A stretch of DNA of 64,000 bases from Kitasatospora aureofaciens (GTDB taxonomy: Bacteria; Actinomycetota; Actinomycetes; Streptomycetales; Streptomycetaceae). The DNA lies in contig JODU01000030.1 in NCBI GenBank assembly GCA_000720845.1, positions 62,001 through 126,000 on the forward strand, written 5' to 3'. The number at the start of each line of letters is the position of its first letter. Position 1 is the stretch's first letter. The notes under the pieces were generated by a model. The model was not told the DNA's origin. It did no database searches and saw nothing but the letters and a program-made list of their open reading frames with translations. Position numbers and translations under genes: made by a program. This document shows positions 27,338-34,648 of the stretch, one piece after another.

Positions 27338-28180
27338 TTGAACATCCTGCTGACCGGCGCCACGGGCAAGGTGGGCCGTCATGTCACGGAGGGCCTGGTG
27401 GCCTCGGGCCATCACGTGCGGGCGCTGACCCGGGCCCCGGAGAACGCCGCGCTGCCGGCCGGCGTAGAGGTCGTCCGCGGCGACCTGGAGCATCCGCAGA
27501 CCGTGCAGGCGGCGCTGGAGGGCATCGACCGGATGTACCTCTTCCCGGTGCCCGGGACCGCCCACGAGGTGGCCGCGCTGGCCCGGAAGGCGGGGGTCGG
27601 GCGGATCGTCGTCCTGTCGTCCAGCTCGGTGCTGGAGGACGAGAGCAACCCCAGCCACCGGCACCACCGGGCGGTCGAGCGGGCCGTCGAGGACAGCGGC
27701 GCGGACTGGACCTTCGTACGCCCCGACGAGTTCGCCGGCAACGCCCTGTGGAAGTGGGGGGACTCCATCCGTACGGAGGGCGTGGTGCGCGCTCCCTACG
27801 GCCAGGCCGCCCGCGCGGTCGTCCACGAGGCCGACATCGCGGCCGTGATAGTGGCCGCGCTGCTGGAGGAGGGGCACGCGGGCCAGAGTTACCTGGTGAC
27901 CGGACCGCAGGCGCTGACGCAGGTGGAGCAGGTGCGCGCGGTGGCGCGGGCGACCGGCCGGGAGATCCGCTTCGAGGAACTCGACCGCGAGGCCGGGCGG
28001 GCGGCGATGAGCGCCGCCATGCCGCCCGAGGTCGTCGAGATGCTGCTCGACTACCTCGCCGAGTCGGCCGTCACGCCGGGCCCGGTGAGTGACGCGGTAG
28101 GCAGGGTCACGGGCCGTCCGGCACGGACCTTCGCGAGCTGGGCCGCGGAGCACGCCGGCGATTTCAGCAGCACCGTCTGA
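27338..28180 (+). CDS. aclQ: NmrA/SDR-type reductase of the AclQ/SnoaW type
   Basis: 280 residues. The N-terminal NAD(P)-binding motif is NILLTGATGKVGRHV. The fold continues with VVRGDLEHP, MYLFPVPG, VVLSSSSVLED and the FVRPDEFAGNALWKWG block of atypical NmrA-like reductases. Next to AclR it probably supplies electrons to reduce the anthraquinone for C1 hydroxylation, as SnoaW does with SnoaL2. TTG at 27338 is used as start because GAGGAGGGG lies just upstream and the next residues begin the Rossmann strand. A SARP-like repeat lies upstream, and a methyltransferase gene follows after 13 bases. Confidence 0.78.
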   Translation: MNILLTGATGKVGRHVTEGLVASGHHVRALTRAPENAALPAGVEVVRGDLEHPQTVQAALEGIDRMYLFPVPGTAHEVAALARKAGVGRIVVLSSSSVLEDESNPSHRHHRAVERAVEDSGADWTFVRPDEFAGNALWKWGDSIRTEGVVRAPYGQAARAVVHEADIAAVIVAALLEEGHAGQSYLVTGPQALTQVEQVRAVARATGREIRFEELDREAGRAAMSAAMPPEVVEMLLDYLAESAVTPGPVSDAVGRVTGRPARTFASWAAEHAGDFSSTV

Positions 28181-28193
28181 GGGAGGCACGCCC

Positions 28194-28922
28194 ATGTACG
28201 GACCCGGGATGGCAGAGATCTACCAGTTGCTCCACGAGGCCCGCGGCAAGGACTACCGGGCGGAGGCCGCCGTCGTCGCGGGGCTGGTGCGGGCGCGCAA
28301 CACGCAGGCGGCCTCGCTGCTGGACGTCGCCTGCGGCACCGGCGCGCACCTGCGTCACTTCGCCGACCTCTTCGACAAGGTCGAGGGACTGGAGCTGTCC
28401 GAGGCCATGCTGGCGATGGCCCGCACCGCGGTGCCGGCCGCCGTCCTGCACGGCGGGGACATGCGCGACCTCGCCCTGAACCGCTCCTACGACGTGATCA
28501 CCTGCATGTTCGGCTCGATCGCCTATCTGAAGGACGTCGCGGAACTGACGTCGACGCTGCGCTCGTTCGCGGACCACCTGGCACCGGGCGGTGTCGTGGC
28601 GGTCGATCCCTGGTGGTTCCTGGAGACATCGCTCGACCACCATGTGAGCGGGGACACGGTGACGGTGGGCCGGCGCACGATGACCCGCGTCTCCTGCACG
28701 GAGCGCGAGGGCAGCACCTCGCACATGGTCGTGCACTACGTGGTCGCCGAACCGGGCGTCGGGGTGCAGCACTTCGCGGAGCGGCACGCGCTGACCCTCT
28801 TCACGCGGGCCGAGTACGAGGAGGCCTTCGCACGGGCCGGCCTGCGGGTCACCTACGTCGGGGAGATCCAGTCGGGCCGGGGCCTGTTCCTCGCGGACCG
28901 GCTCCCGGCCGGGCGCGGCTGA
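28194..28922 (+). CDS. DesVI/TylM1-type aminosugar N-methyltransferase paralogue
   Basis: 242 residues. SAM motif I is LLDVACGTGAHLRHFADLF (residues about 43-61), preceded by YGPGMAEIYQLLHEARGKDYRAEA, the N-terminal pattern of dTDP-aminosugar N-methyltransferases. The body continues with VITCMFGSIAYL and DPWWFLETSLD. It is clearly homologous to the enzyme at 48098. Rhodosamine needs two N-methylations, which one enzyme usually performs, so a second copy is unexpected. It is in one operon with aclQ. An alternative is O-methylation of the aglycone or another sugar. Confidence 0.8.
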   Translation: MYGPGMAEIYQLLHEARGKDYRAEAAVVAGLVRARNTQAASLLDVACGTGAHLRHFADLFDKVEGLELSEAMLAMARTAVPAAVLHGGDMRDLALNRSYDVITCMFGSIAYLKDVAELTSTLRSFADHLAPGGVVAVDPWWFLETSLDHHVSGDTVTVGRRTMTRVSCTEREGSTSHMVVHYVVAEPGVGVQHFAERHALTLFTRAEYEEAFARAGLRVTYVGEIQSGRGLFLADRLPAGRG

Positions 28923-28935
28923 ACGGACGGGGCGC

Positions 28936-29011
28936 GCGGGCACGGCGGGGGCGGTGGCCGTACGACGCGGGCACGGCGGGGGCGGTGGCCGCACGACGCG
29001 GCCACCGCCCC
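28936..29011. repeat. 31-base tandem duplication ending in a terminator hairpin
   Basis: Two copies of a 31-base unit (28936-28966 and 28967-28997) differ at one position. The second copy leads directly into GCGGCCACCGCCCC (28998-29011), which pairs perfectly over 14 bases with 28979-28992 across an ACGAC loop. The element lies between the convergent methyltransferase and aknOx genes and acts most simply as a bidirectional terminator; the duplicated arm gives an alternative stem. Confidence 0.7.
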
Positions 29012-29025
29012 CCGGTCTGCTGCCG

Positions 29026-30663
29026 TCAGCCGGGCAGTCGCACGGAAAGAGCGTGCCGGAAGACGTCGGTGGGGTCCCAGCGGGCCTTGACCCGCTGCAG
29101 GCGGGGGTAGTTCCCCTTGTAGTAGAGGGTGTGCCAGGGCACGCCGGAGGTGTTCCACTCCGGGTCGGCCAGATCGACGTCGGGGTAGTTGATGAAGGTG
29201 CCCTCGGTACGGTCGTCGGGCACGGGAACGCCTCCGGTGCCGGCGAAGACGTCACGGTAGATCTCGCGGATCCAGGCGACGTTGGCGTCGTCCTGGGCGG
29301 GGTCCATCCATGTCGCGGACATCCACACCTTGATGATGGAGTCGCGCTGGGCGGTGGCGGTGGCCGTCTCCGCCACGGAGTTGACCTTGGCGCCGTAGGA
29401 GTAGAGCGAGACCTCGCCCCACACCTGGGAGTCGGCGCTCAGGTAGCGGTAGAGGGTGGCCGTCTGGTCCGCCGTCCACGGCTTGCGCAGGTACGCGCCC
29501 TTCGACTTGGTCCGGTCGAAGCCCCCCGTGTCGAACTTGTTGGCCAGCGTGCCCTTCAGCCACGGTTCCGTGCTCCGCTGGACGGCGGGCTCCACGCCCG
29601 TGCCCTCGTTGACGGCCGCGACGAAGTCGTTCAGCAGGTCCTCGGCCCCGTCGAGTCCGCCGTCGATCTGGGTGTCCAGGAGGATGTTCCCGGCCGCCCG
29701 GCTGTTGAGGTAGAAGACGCTGTGCAGACTGGCGTAGGGCGTGTCCGCCTCGCTGTTGCGCTGGTGCCAGGCACCGTGGTTGTCGATGATCCGGGTGAAC
29801 GCCTCCTCGGTGAGGGCGGACCAGTCCCAGGTCACGATGTGCCGCACGGTGGATTCGGGGGCCTTGGGCAGCAGCGCGGACGGGTCCTTGCCGCCGGCCC
29901 CGGGGGTGCGGAACCAGTACCGGGTGACGATGCCGAAATTGCCCCCGCCGCCACCGGTGTGGGCCCACCACAGTTCGCGGTTGGGGTCCCCTTCGTCCCG
30001 GGTGGCCACGACCTTGCGGGCCCGTCCCGAGGCGTCCACCACGACGACCTCGACCGCGTACAGGTGGTCGGCGACCACTCCGTCGCGCCGGGAGAGCGGG
30101 CCGTAGCCTCCGCCGAGGACATGGCCGCCGACGCCCACCTGGGGGCAGACGCCCGCCGGAATGGTCACGCCCCAGTCGAGGTACAGGGTGCGGTAGGCCT
30201 CTCCCAGGGTGGCCCCCGGCTCCACCGCGAACGCGCGCCTGGCCGGGTCGTAGCAGACCTCGCGCATCTCGGACATGTCGATGACGGCCTGGACGGCCGG
30301 GTCGTCGACGAAGCCCTCGAAGCAGTGCCCGCCGCTGCGTACCGCGATCCGCCGCCCCGCCTTCAGGGCCCGGTCGACGGCGTCGACGACCTGGTCCGCG
30401 GTGTGCACGACGTAGACCGTGTCGGGCTCGCCGCGGAACCGCCCGTTGAAGCCCCGGGAGACCAGGTCCCGGTAGCGCCGGTCCGTCCGGCCCACCTGGA
30501 CGAGTCCGGTCGCGGGGCCGCACGCGCCGCCTCTCCCCGCCTGAGGTACGGCCGCCCCGGCGGTCGGGGCGTCCGGGACGACTGTGGCCACCGCCGTGAC
30601 CGAGCCGACCGCCGCCGCGCTGCCGAGGAATCTGCGGCGCGTGTACTCGTTCAAGAAAGACAC
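29026..30663 (-). CDS. aknOx: aclacinomycin oxidoreductase (bicovalent FAD), secreted
   Basis: 545 residues. Tat signal YTRRRFLGSAAAVG, then a BBE-type FAD oxidase. In AknOx numbering (precursor minus 43) the two covalent FAD residues are His70 (H113 in RSGGHCFEGF) and Cys130 (C173 in AGVCPQVG), and the catalytic tyrosines are Tyr378 (Y421) and Tyr450 (Y493). All four match. The enzyme oxidises the terminal rhodinose to cinerulose A and then to L-aculose. This predicts that the trisaccharide ends in an oxidised sugar and that the last step is extracytoplasmic. GTG at 30663. It follows the deazaflavin reductase gene by 34 bases. Confidence 0.93.
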   Translation of the reverse strand: MSFLNEYTRRRFLGSAAAVGSVTAVATVVPDAPTAGAAVPQAGRGGACGPATGLVQVGRTDRRYRDLVSRGFNGRFRGEPDTVYVVHTADQVVDAVDRALKAGRRIAVRSGGHCFEGFVDDPAVQAVIDMSEMREVCYDPARRAFAVEPGATLGEAYRTLYLDWGVTIPAGVCPQVGVGGHVLGGGYGPLSRRDGVVADHLYAVEVVVVDASGRARKVVATRDEGDPNRELWWAHTGGGGGNFGIVTRYWFRTPGAGGKDPSALLPKAPESTVRHIVTWDWSALTEEAFTRIIDNHGAWHQRNSEADTPYASLHSVFYLNSRAAGNILLDTQIDGGLDGAEDLLNDFVAAVNEGTGVEPAVQRSTEPWLKGTLANKFDTGGFDRTKSKGAYLRKPWTADQTATLYRYLSADSQVWGEVSLYSYGAKVNSVAETATATAQRDSIIKVWMSATWMDPAQDDANVAWIREIYRDVFAGTGGVPVPDDRTEGTFINYPDVDLADPEWNTSGVPWHTLYYKGNYPRLQRVKARWDPTDVFRHALSVRLPG

Positions 30664-30697
30664 CTTCCCTTTCCCTGCCGTGAATTCTGGTCGTTCC

Positions 30698-31198
30698 TCA
30701 GGCCGTGACGGGCTCGAGGATCACCACGGGAATTTCCCTGGTGGTCTTCTTCTGGTAACTCTTGTACTGCGGGAAGATCCCCGTCATCAGCGCCCACAGT
30801 TCCGGCTTCTCCTCGGGGGTCGCCGTGCGGGCGCGCACGTCGAGATGCTCCTCCCCGATCTGGACATGGGCCTCGGGACAGGCGACCAGATTGAGATACC
30901 AAAGGGGGTGCTCGGGCTTTCCCGCGTTCGAGCCGACGACGATGACACGGTCACCGTGCCGGCCGTAGATCACCGCGGTGCGACGCGCCTTTCCCGAGGT
31001 GCGGCCGCGGGTGGTGAGGAGCAGGGTGTCGAGCCCGTACCACTTCTGCCCCTCCTTGCCGCCGCTGCGGTCGTAGCGGCGTATGTGCGCCGCGACCCAG
31101 CCCTCCGGACTGTCGACCGGCGCCTGCTCGCGCCAGTCCTGCCCGTCCTGCTGCCCGCCCCGCGGCTCCGGCTCCCGCTGTCCAGCCTCGTCCGGCAT
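30698..31198 (-). CDS. deazaflavin-dependent nitroreductase-like (DUF385) protein
   Basis: 166 residues. The N-terminus (MPDEAGQREPEP...) is disordered. From about residue 35 the fold is a split beta-barrel with YDRSGGKEGQKWYGLDTLLLTTRGRTSGKARRTAVIYG, the F420-binding DUF385/Ddn pattern, and later SNAGKPEHPLWYLNLVACPEAHVQIG. Members reduce quinones or nitro compounds with F420H2. It is 34 bases upstream of aknOx in one operon, and its promoter holds two AWTCAAAYTTG boxes shared with drrAB. Anthraquinone reduction for biosynthesis or protection is inference. Confidence 0.75.
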   Translation of the reverse strand: MPDEAGQREPEPRGGQQDGQDWREQAPVDSPEGWVAAHIRRYDRSGGKEGQKWYGLDTLLLTTRGRTSGKARRTAVIYGRHGDRVIVVGSNAGKPEHPLWYLNLVACPEAHVQIGEEHLDVRARTATPEEKPELWALMTGIFPQYKSYQKKTTREIPVVILEPVTA

Positions 31199-31210
31199 GA
31201 GACCTCCCGG

Positions 31211-31279
31211 TCTAATCAAATTTGTCTAGCAGCTCAGCCTAGTCACATGGCGGCCGGGGGTGCAATCAAACTTGATTGC
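31211..31279. promoter_or_regulatory. paired AWTCAAAYTTG operators upstream of the Ddn-like/aknOx operon
   Basis: AATCAAATTTG (31214-31224) and AATCAAACTTG (31264-31274) lie about 50 bases apart. The second sits in a near-perfect 18-base palindrome, GCAATCAA-AC-TTGATTGC (31262-31279). The same core is found twice in the drrAB promoter, suggesting one regulator for export and late oxidation. Confidence 0.65.
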
Positions 31280-31286
31280 CGAGGCG

Positions 31287-32129
31287 TCAGTAGAGGCGCC
31301 CTCCGCCGAAGGCCGTGGCGGGCACCGCGGCCGGAGCCCGGACCGCGGTGAAGCGCGGCTCGAAGTCGGTGTCCGCCTTGAGCACCGCCTGGTGCAGCCG
31401 CTGCACCTGGGGGCCGGGCTCCAGGCCGAGCCCGGCGACCAGCGCACCGCGCAGCCGGTGGAAGACCTGCAACGCCTGCGCCCTGCGCCCGCTGAGATGA
31501 AGGGCCCACATGTACTGGCCGTGCAGCCCCTCGTGCAGCGGGTTCTCCACCGTGAGGGCGGCCAGCTCGGCGAGCACCTCCCGGTACATGCCGAGCCGCA
31601 GCTCCACGTCGACGAGGTACTCGAAGGCGGCCAGCCGGGACTCCTCGAGCTGCCTGCGCCTGCTCTCCAGCACCCGGCCGGCCGGTACGTCGACCAGGGC
31701 GGGACCCCGCCAGAGCAGAAGTGCCTCGTTGAGGTCCCGCATCCCGGCGGCGTCGTCGCCGCGGGCCAGGGCCTCGCGCCCGGAGGTCACCAGGCGCCGG
31801 TAGCGGTGCAGGTCGAGCGCGCCCGCCTCGGCCACCAGCGAGTACCCGCCGGCCCTGGTCACCAGGACGTCGCGGGCCACCTCGCCGGTGGGCGCACCGG
31901 TGATCGCGGAGAACATCTTGCGCAGGTTCAGGATGTACGTCTGCAACGTGGTCAGACCGCTGACCGGCGGGTCGTCGTCCCACAGGTCCCGCACCAGCGA
32001 GGACACGGGCACCACCTGCCCCGCGTGGACGAGCAGCATCGCCAGCACGTTCCGCAGCTTCGGGGCGCTCGGGGCGCTCGTCTCCCCGTTCACCCGCACA
32101 TACAGCGAGCCCAGTAGACCGAACTCCAT
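31287..32129 (-). CDS. SARP pathway activator (DnrI type)
   Basis: 280 residues. The N-terminal OmpR-like winged helix starts MEFGLLGSLYVRVNGE and includes PKLRNVLAMLLVHAGQVVP and LTTLQTYILNLRK, the recognition region. The bacterial transcriptional activation domain follows: LHRYRRLVTSGREALARGD, LWRGPALVDVP and VENPLHEGLHGQYMWALHLSGRRAQAL. SARPs bind phased heptamers 11 bases apart and activate type II PKS genes. Candidate targets are seen at 27202, 32717, 39123, 49742 and 55937. ATG at 32129 follows GGGGGAGG. A longer frame adds 24 residues without a better start. Confidence 0.9.
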   Translation of the reverse strand: MEFGLLGSLYVRVNGETSAPSAPKLRNVLAMLLVHAGQVVPVSSLVRDLWDDDPPVSGLTTLQTYILNLRKMFSAITGAPTGEVARDVLVTRAGGYSLVAEAGALDLHRYRRLVTSGREALARGDDAAGMRDLNEALLLWRGPALVDVPAGRVLESRRRQLEESRLAAFEYLVDVELRLGMYREVLAELAALTVENPLHEGLHGQYMWALHLSGRRAQALQVFHRLRGALVAGLGLEPGPQVQRLHQAVLKADTDFEPRFTAVRAPAAVPATAFGGGRLY

Positions 32130-32170
32130 CGCGCCTCCCCCAGGTTTCTGCGGCACCGAGGAACCCCCGG

Positions 32171-32605
32171 TCACGGACGGCGGTGCTCCGCCACCGGCCA
32201 CGGCTCACCGAGCTGCCGGTAGGTGCCCTGGTAGTCGGGCCAGTCGCGGTGGTGGTGGATCTTGCCGTCGACGAAGTGGAGGAGATGGATCTGCTCGCCG
32301 GAGAACAGGCGCCCGGTGGGCTGCATGCCGACCATCTCGCCGACGTGCCGCCCGTAGAGCACCAGCCGGGCACGGACCCAGTCGCCGTTCTCCTCGATGG
32401 CCACCTCCTCCAGGCGCGCGTCCTCGGAGAACGTCCTCTTGACCCACGCGACATTGACCGCGAAAAGCTCGGGGCCCAGCAGCGAGGTGAATTCAAGGGT
32501 GCCCGGATTCATGTATTCCGGATGGATGTACTCGGCCACGTCGTCCGTTTTCCCGGTGTTGTACGCCTCCACCATGCGCCGGACGGCCGCTATCTGATCG
32601 CTCAC
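32171..32605 (-). CDS. aknH: aklanonic acid methyl ester cyclase
   Basis: 144 residues, same length as AknH. It closes the fourth ring by intramolecular aldol condensation of aklanonic acid methyl ester. The general acid/base Asp121 (HHHRDWPD), Tyr15 (VEAYNTGK) and Asn51 (LFAVNVAW) all align at the same numbers as in AknH. In SnoaL the residues at 15 and 51 differ, and they set the stereochemistry at C9, so the aglycone should have the aklavinone-type C9 configuration. GTG at 32605 follows GGGAG. Divergent from aknG, with SARP repeats between. Confidence 0.93.
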   Translation of the reverse strand: MSDQIAAVRRMVEAYNTGKTDDVAEYIHPEYMNPGTLEFTSLLGPELFAVNVAWVKRTFSEDARLEEVAIEENGDWVRARLVLYGRHVGEMVGMQPTGRLFSGEQIHLLHFVDGKIHHHRDWPDYQGTYRQLGEPWPVAEHRRP

Positions 32606-32716
32606 CTTTTCTCCCTTTCGAATTGATGCGGCGGTGCCTGCCGTTCGCAAGTCTTAGGAAAGAACCCCGCAGGGTGCAAGACCCGACCGGCCTCCCGCAT
32701 ATTTCTTTGCTTTTTG

Positions 32717-32756
32717 TCCAGCCACATTCCAGCGGGGCTCCAAGAGCCCTCGATCC
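32717..32756 (+). promoter_or_regulatory. four phased SARP heptamers before aknG
   Basis: TCCAGCC (32717), TCCAGCG (32728), TCCAAGA (32739) and TCGATCC (32750) start exactly 11 bases apart. They lie 56 bases before the aknG GTG and between the divergent aknH and aknG genes. This is the longest phased series in the window. Confidence 0.65.
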
Positions 32757-32811
32757 GAGCCCGAGACATGACGTGGAAGGTGGTGGGTCCACCGACAGAG
32801 CGGGAGAGCCA

Positions 32812-33672
32812 GTGGACACCTCCACGTACAAATCCGAAGTGACGGCTGCCTTCAACAGCGCCGCGGCGTCCTACGACCGGCTCGGCGTCGAGTTCTTCAC
32901 TCCGATGGGCCGGCGCCTGGTGGAACACGCGGCTCCCCGGCCGGGCGAGCGGGTCCTCGACGTCGGCTGCGGGCGCGGGGCCTGTGTCTTCCCGGCCGCC
33001 GAACGCGTGGGGCCGGAGGGTCTCGTGGTGGGCATCGACGTCGCCGAGGCGATGATCGAGGAGGCCGCCAAGGAGGCGGCGCTGCGGCGCGCGACCACGG
33101 TGGAGCTGCGCGTGATGGACGGGGAGCACCCGGACTTCGCGCCGGGCTCCTTCGACGTGGTCCTGGGCAGCTACAGCGTGATCTTCCTGCCCGACGCCCC
33201 CGCGGCCCTCGCCCGTTACGCCCCGCTGCTGTCGCCCGGCGGCCGGATCGCCTTCACCAGCCCGGTCTTCAGCGACGAGACCTTCCCCTTCCTGCCTCCG
33301 GTCTTCACCGAGCTGATCCCCCGTGAGCTGCTGCTCGACCTGCCCCCGGCGTGGCAGCCCGAACGCCTCCAGCAGCGCTTCAACAGCTGGCTCGCCGACC
33401 CGGCCGATCTCGCCCGCACCCTGGAGGGGGCCGGCTTCCGGGACGTGTCGGTCGTCGACGAACCCGTCCGTCTGGTCGCCGAGTCGGGCCTGGCGTGGGT
33501 CGACTGGTCCCACACCCAGGGGATGCGACTGCTCTGGACCCACCTCGCGGACGACAAGCGGCAGCAGTTGCGCGAACGGCTGATCACCTCGCTCGACGCG
33601 ATGCGCGACGGCGACGGTCCGCTGGTGATCGACACACCCGTGCGCTATGTCACCGCCTCGGTCGGCGCCTGA
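32812..33672 (+). CDS. aknG: aklanonic acid O-methyltransferase
   Basis: 286 residues. SAM motif I VLDVGCGRGACVFPAAERVG is near residues 48-67, and VVGIDVAEAMIEEA and LGSYSVIFLPDAPAAL follow, as in DauC/AknG enzymes. It methylates the carboxyl of aklanonic acid so that AknH can close the last ring. The ester remains in the product because no esterase gene is seen. GTG at 32812 follows GGGAG. The last 23 bases overlap the convergent AT gene. Confidence 0.88.
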   Translation: MDTSTYKSEVTAAFNSAAASYDRLGVEFFTPMGRRLVEHAAPRPGERVLDVGCGRGACVFPAAERVGPEGLVVGIDVAEAMIEEAAKEAALRRATTVELRVMDGEHPDFAPGSFDVVLGSYSVIFLPDAPAALARYAPLLSPGGRIAFTSPVFSDETFPFLPPVFTELIPRELLLDLPPAWQPERLQQRFNSWLADPADLARTLEGAGFRDVSVVDEPVRLVAESGLAWVDWSHTQGMRLLWTHLADDKRQQLRERLITSLDAMRDGDGPLVIDTPVRYVTASVGA

Positions 33673-34648
33673 CGGCGCCGCCCCGCCGCACGGCGCTGGT
33701 ACCGCTCCTACCCGCCCCGCTCCCGGCGGGGGTGCGGAAAGGGCCCCGGCCGTCGGGACGGCGGGTCAGCCGGAGTGGGCCAGCCGCGGACAGCCCCTGG
33801 CCCGGCCCCACCTCCACCAGCAGGTGGTCCCCGCCCGCCAGCAGCGCCTCGAGCGCGGGCCAGAAGAGCACCGGGGCCACGGGCTGCCGCGCCCAGAAGC
33901 CGGGATCGTCGATGTCGGACCTGCCGAGCGGGGCCGCGGTGTAGGCGGAGAGAACAGGCACGGACGGAGTGTGCCGTTCCACCGCGGCGAAGCGTTCGGC
34001 CGCGCCGCGGCAGGCCGGTTCGAGTACGGGGCTGTGAAAGGGGCTGAGCGACGGCACCCGGCGGCAGACGAACCCCGCCTCCCGCAGCGCGCGTCCGGCC
34101 TCGTCCAGCGGCTCGTCGGGTCCCGCGAGCACGGTCTGGCGCGGGGCGTTGACCGCGCCGACGACGACCTGCCCGCTCAGGTACGGCGCCACCTCCGCCG
34201 TGGACGCGGCCACCGCCAGCATGCCGCCCGGCGGGGCTCCGGCCAGCCGGCGCACCCGGTCCAGGACCAGGCCGGCCGCGTCCCGGGGCCGGAACACCCC
34301 GGCCAGGGTGGCCGCGGCCATCTCCCCGATGCTGTGTCCCAGCAGCGCCGCCGGACGCAGTCCGCGGTCCAGTGCCGTCCGGCCCAGTGCGTGACCGACG
34401 GCGAAGAGCAGCGGCTGGGACCGGGTGACGTGGTCCATGTCCGTGCCGGGACGCTCGGCCAGCCAGTCCCGGCGCAGCGCGGCGCCCTCCGCCCCCGCCG
34501 CGTCGAAGAACTCGTCCATCGCCGCGCTGAAGGCCGACTCGTGCCCGTAGAGCCCCGCGGCCATCCGCACGTGCTGGGACCCCTGGCCGGGCAGCAGCAG
34601 CGCGACGGGCAGCGGCGGCCCCGCGGGCCGGGTCCCGGCGGGGGTCAT
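33650..34648 (-). CDS. aknF: acyltransferase for the propionyl starter
   Basis: 332 residues. Malonyl/acyl-CoA:ACP transferase fold: LLPGQGSQHVRMAAGLYG at residues 18-35, catalytic GHSIGE with Ser106, and PSLSPFHSPVLEPA with the partner His near 208. It belongs to the DpsD/AknF group that accompanies AknE2 in anthracyclines with a propionate starter. Its start overlaps the stop of aknE2 (ATGA), closing the operon aknX-B-C-D-E2-F. The last 30 residues are an Arg/Gly-rich tail, perhaps from stop-codon drift. Confidence 0.9.
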   Translation of the reverse strand: MTPAGTRPAGPPLPVALLLPGQGSQHVRMAAGLYGHESAFSAAMDEFFDAAGAEGAALRRDWLAERPGTDMDHVTRSQPLLFAVGHALGRTALDRGLRPAALLGHSIGEMAAATLAGVFRPRDAAGLVLDRVRRLAGAPPGGMLAVAASTAEVAPYLSGQVVVGAVNAPRQTVLAGPDEPLDEAGRALREAGFVCRRVPSLSPFHSPVLEPACRGAAERFAAVERHTPSVPVLSAYTAAPLGRSDIDDPGFWARQPVAPVLFWPALEALLAGGDHLLVEVGPGQGLSAAGPLRLTRRPDGRGPFRTPAGSGAGRSGTSAVRRGGAVRRRPRR

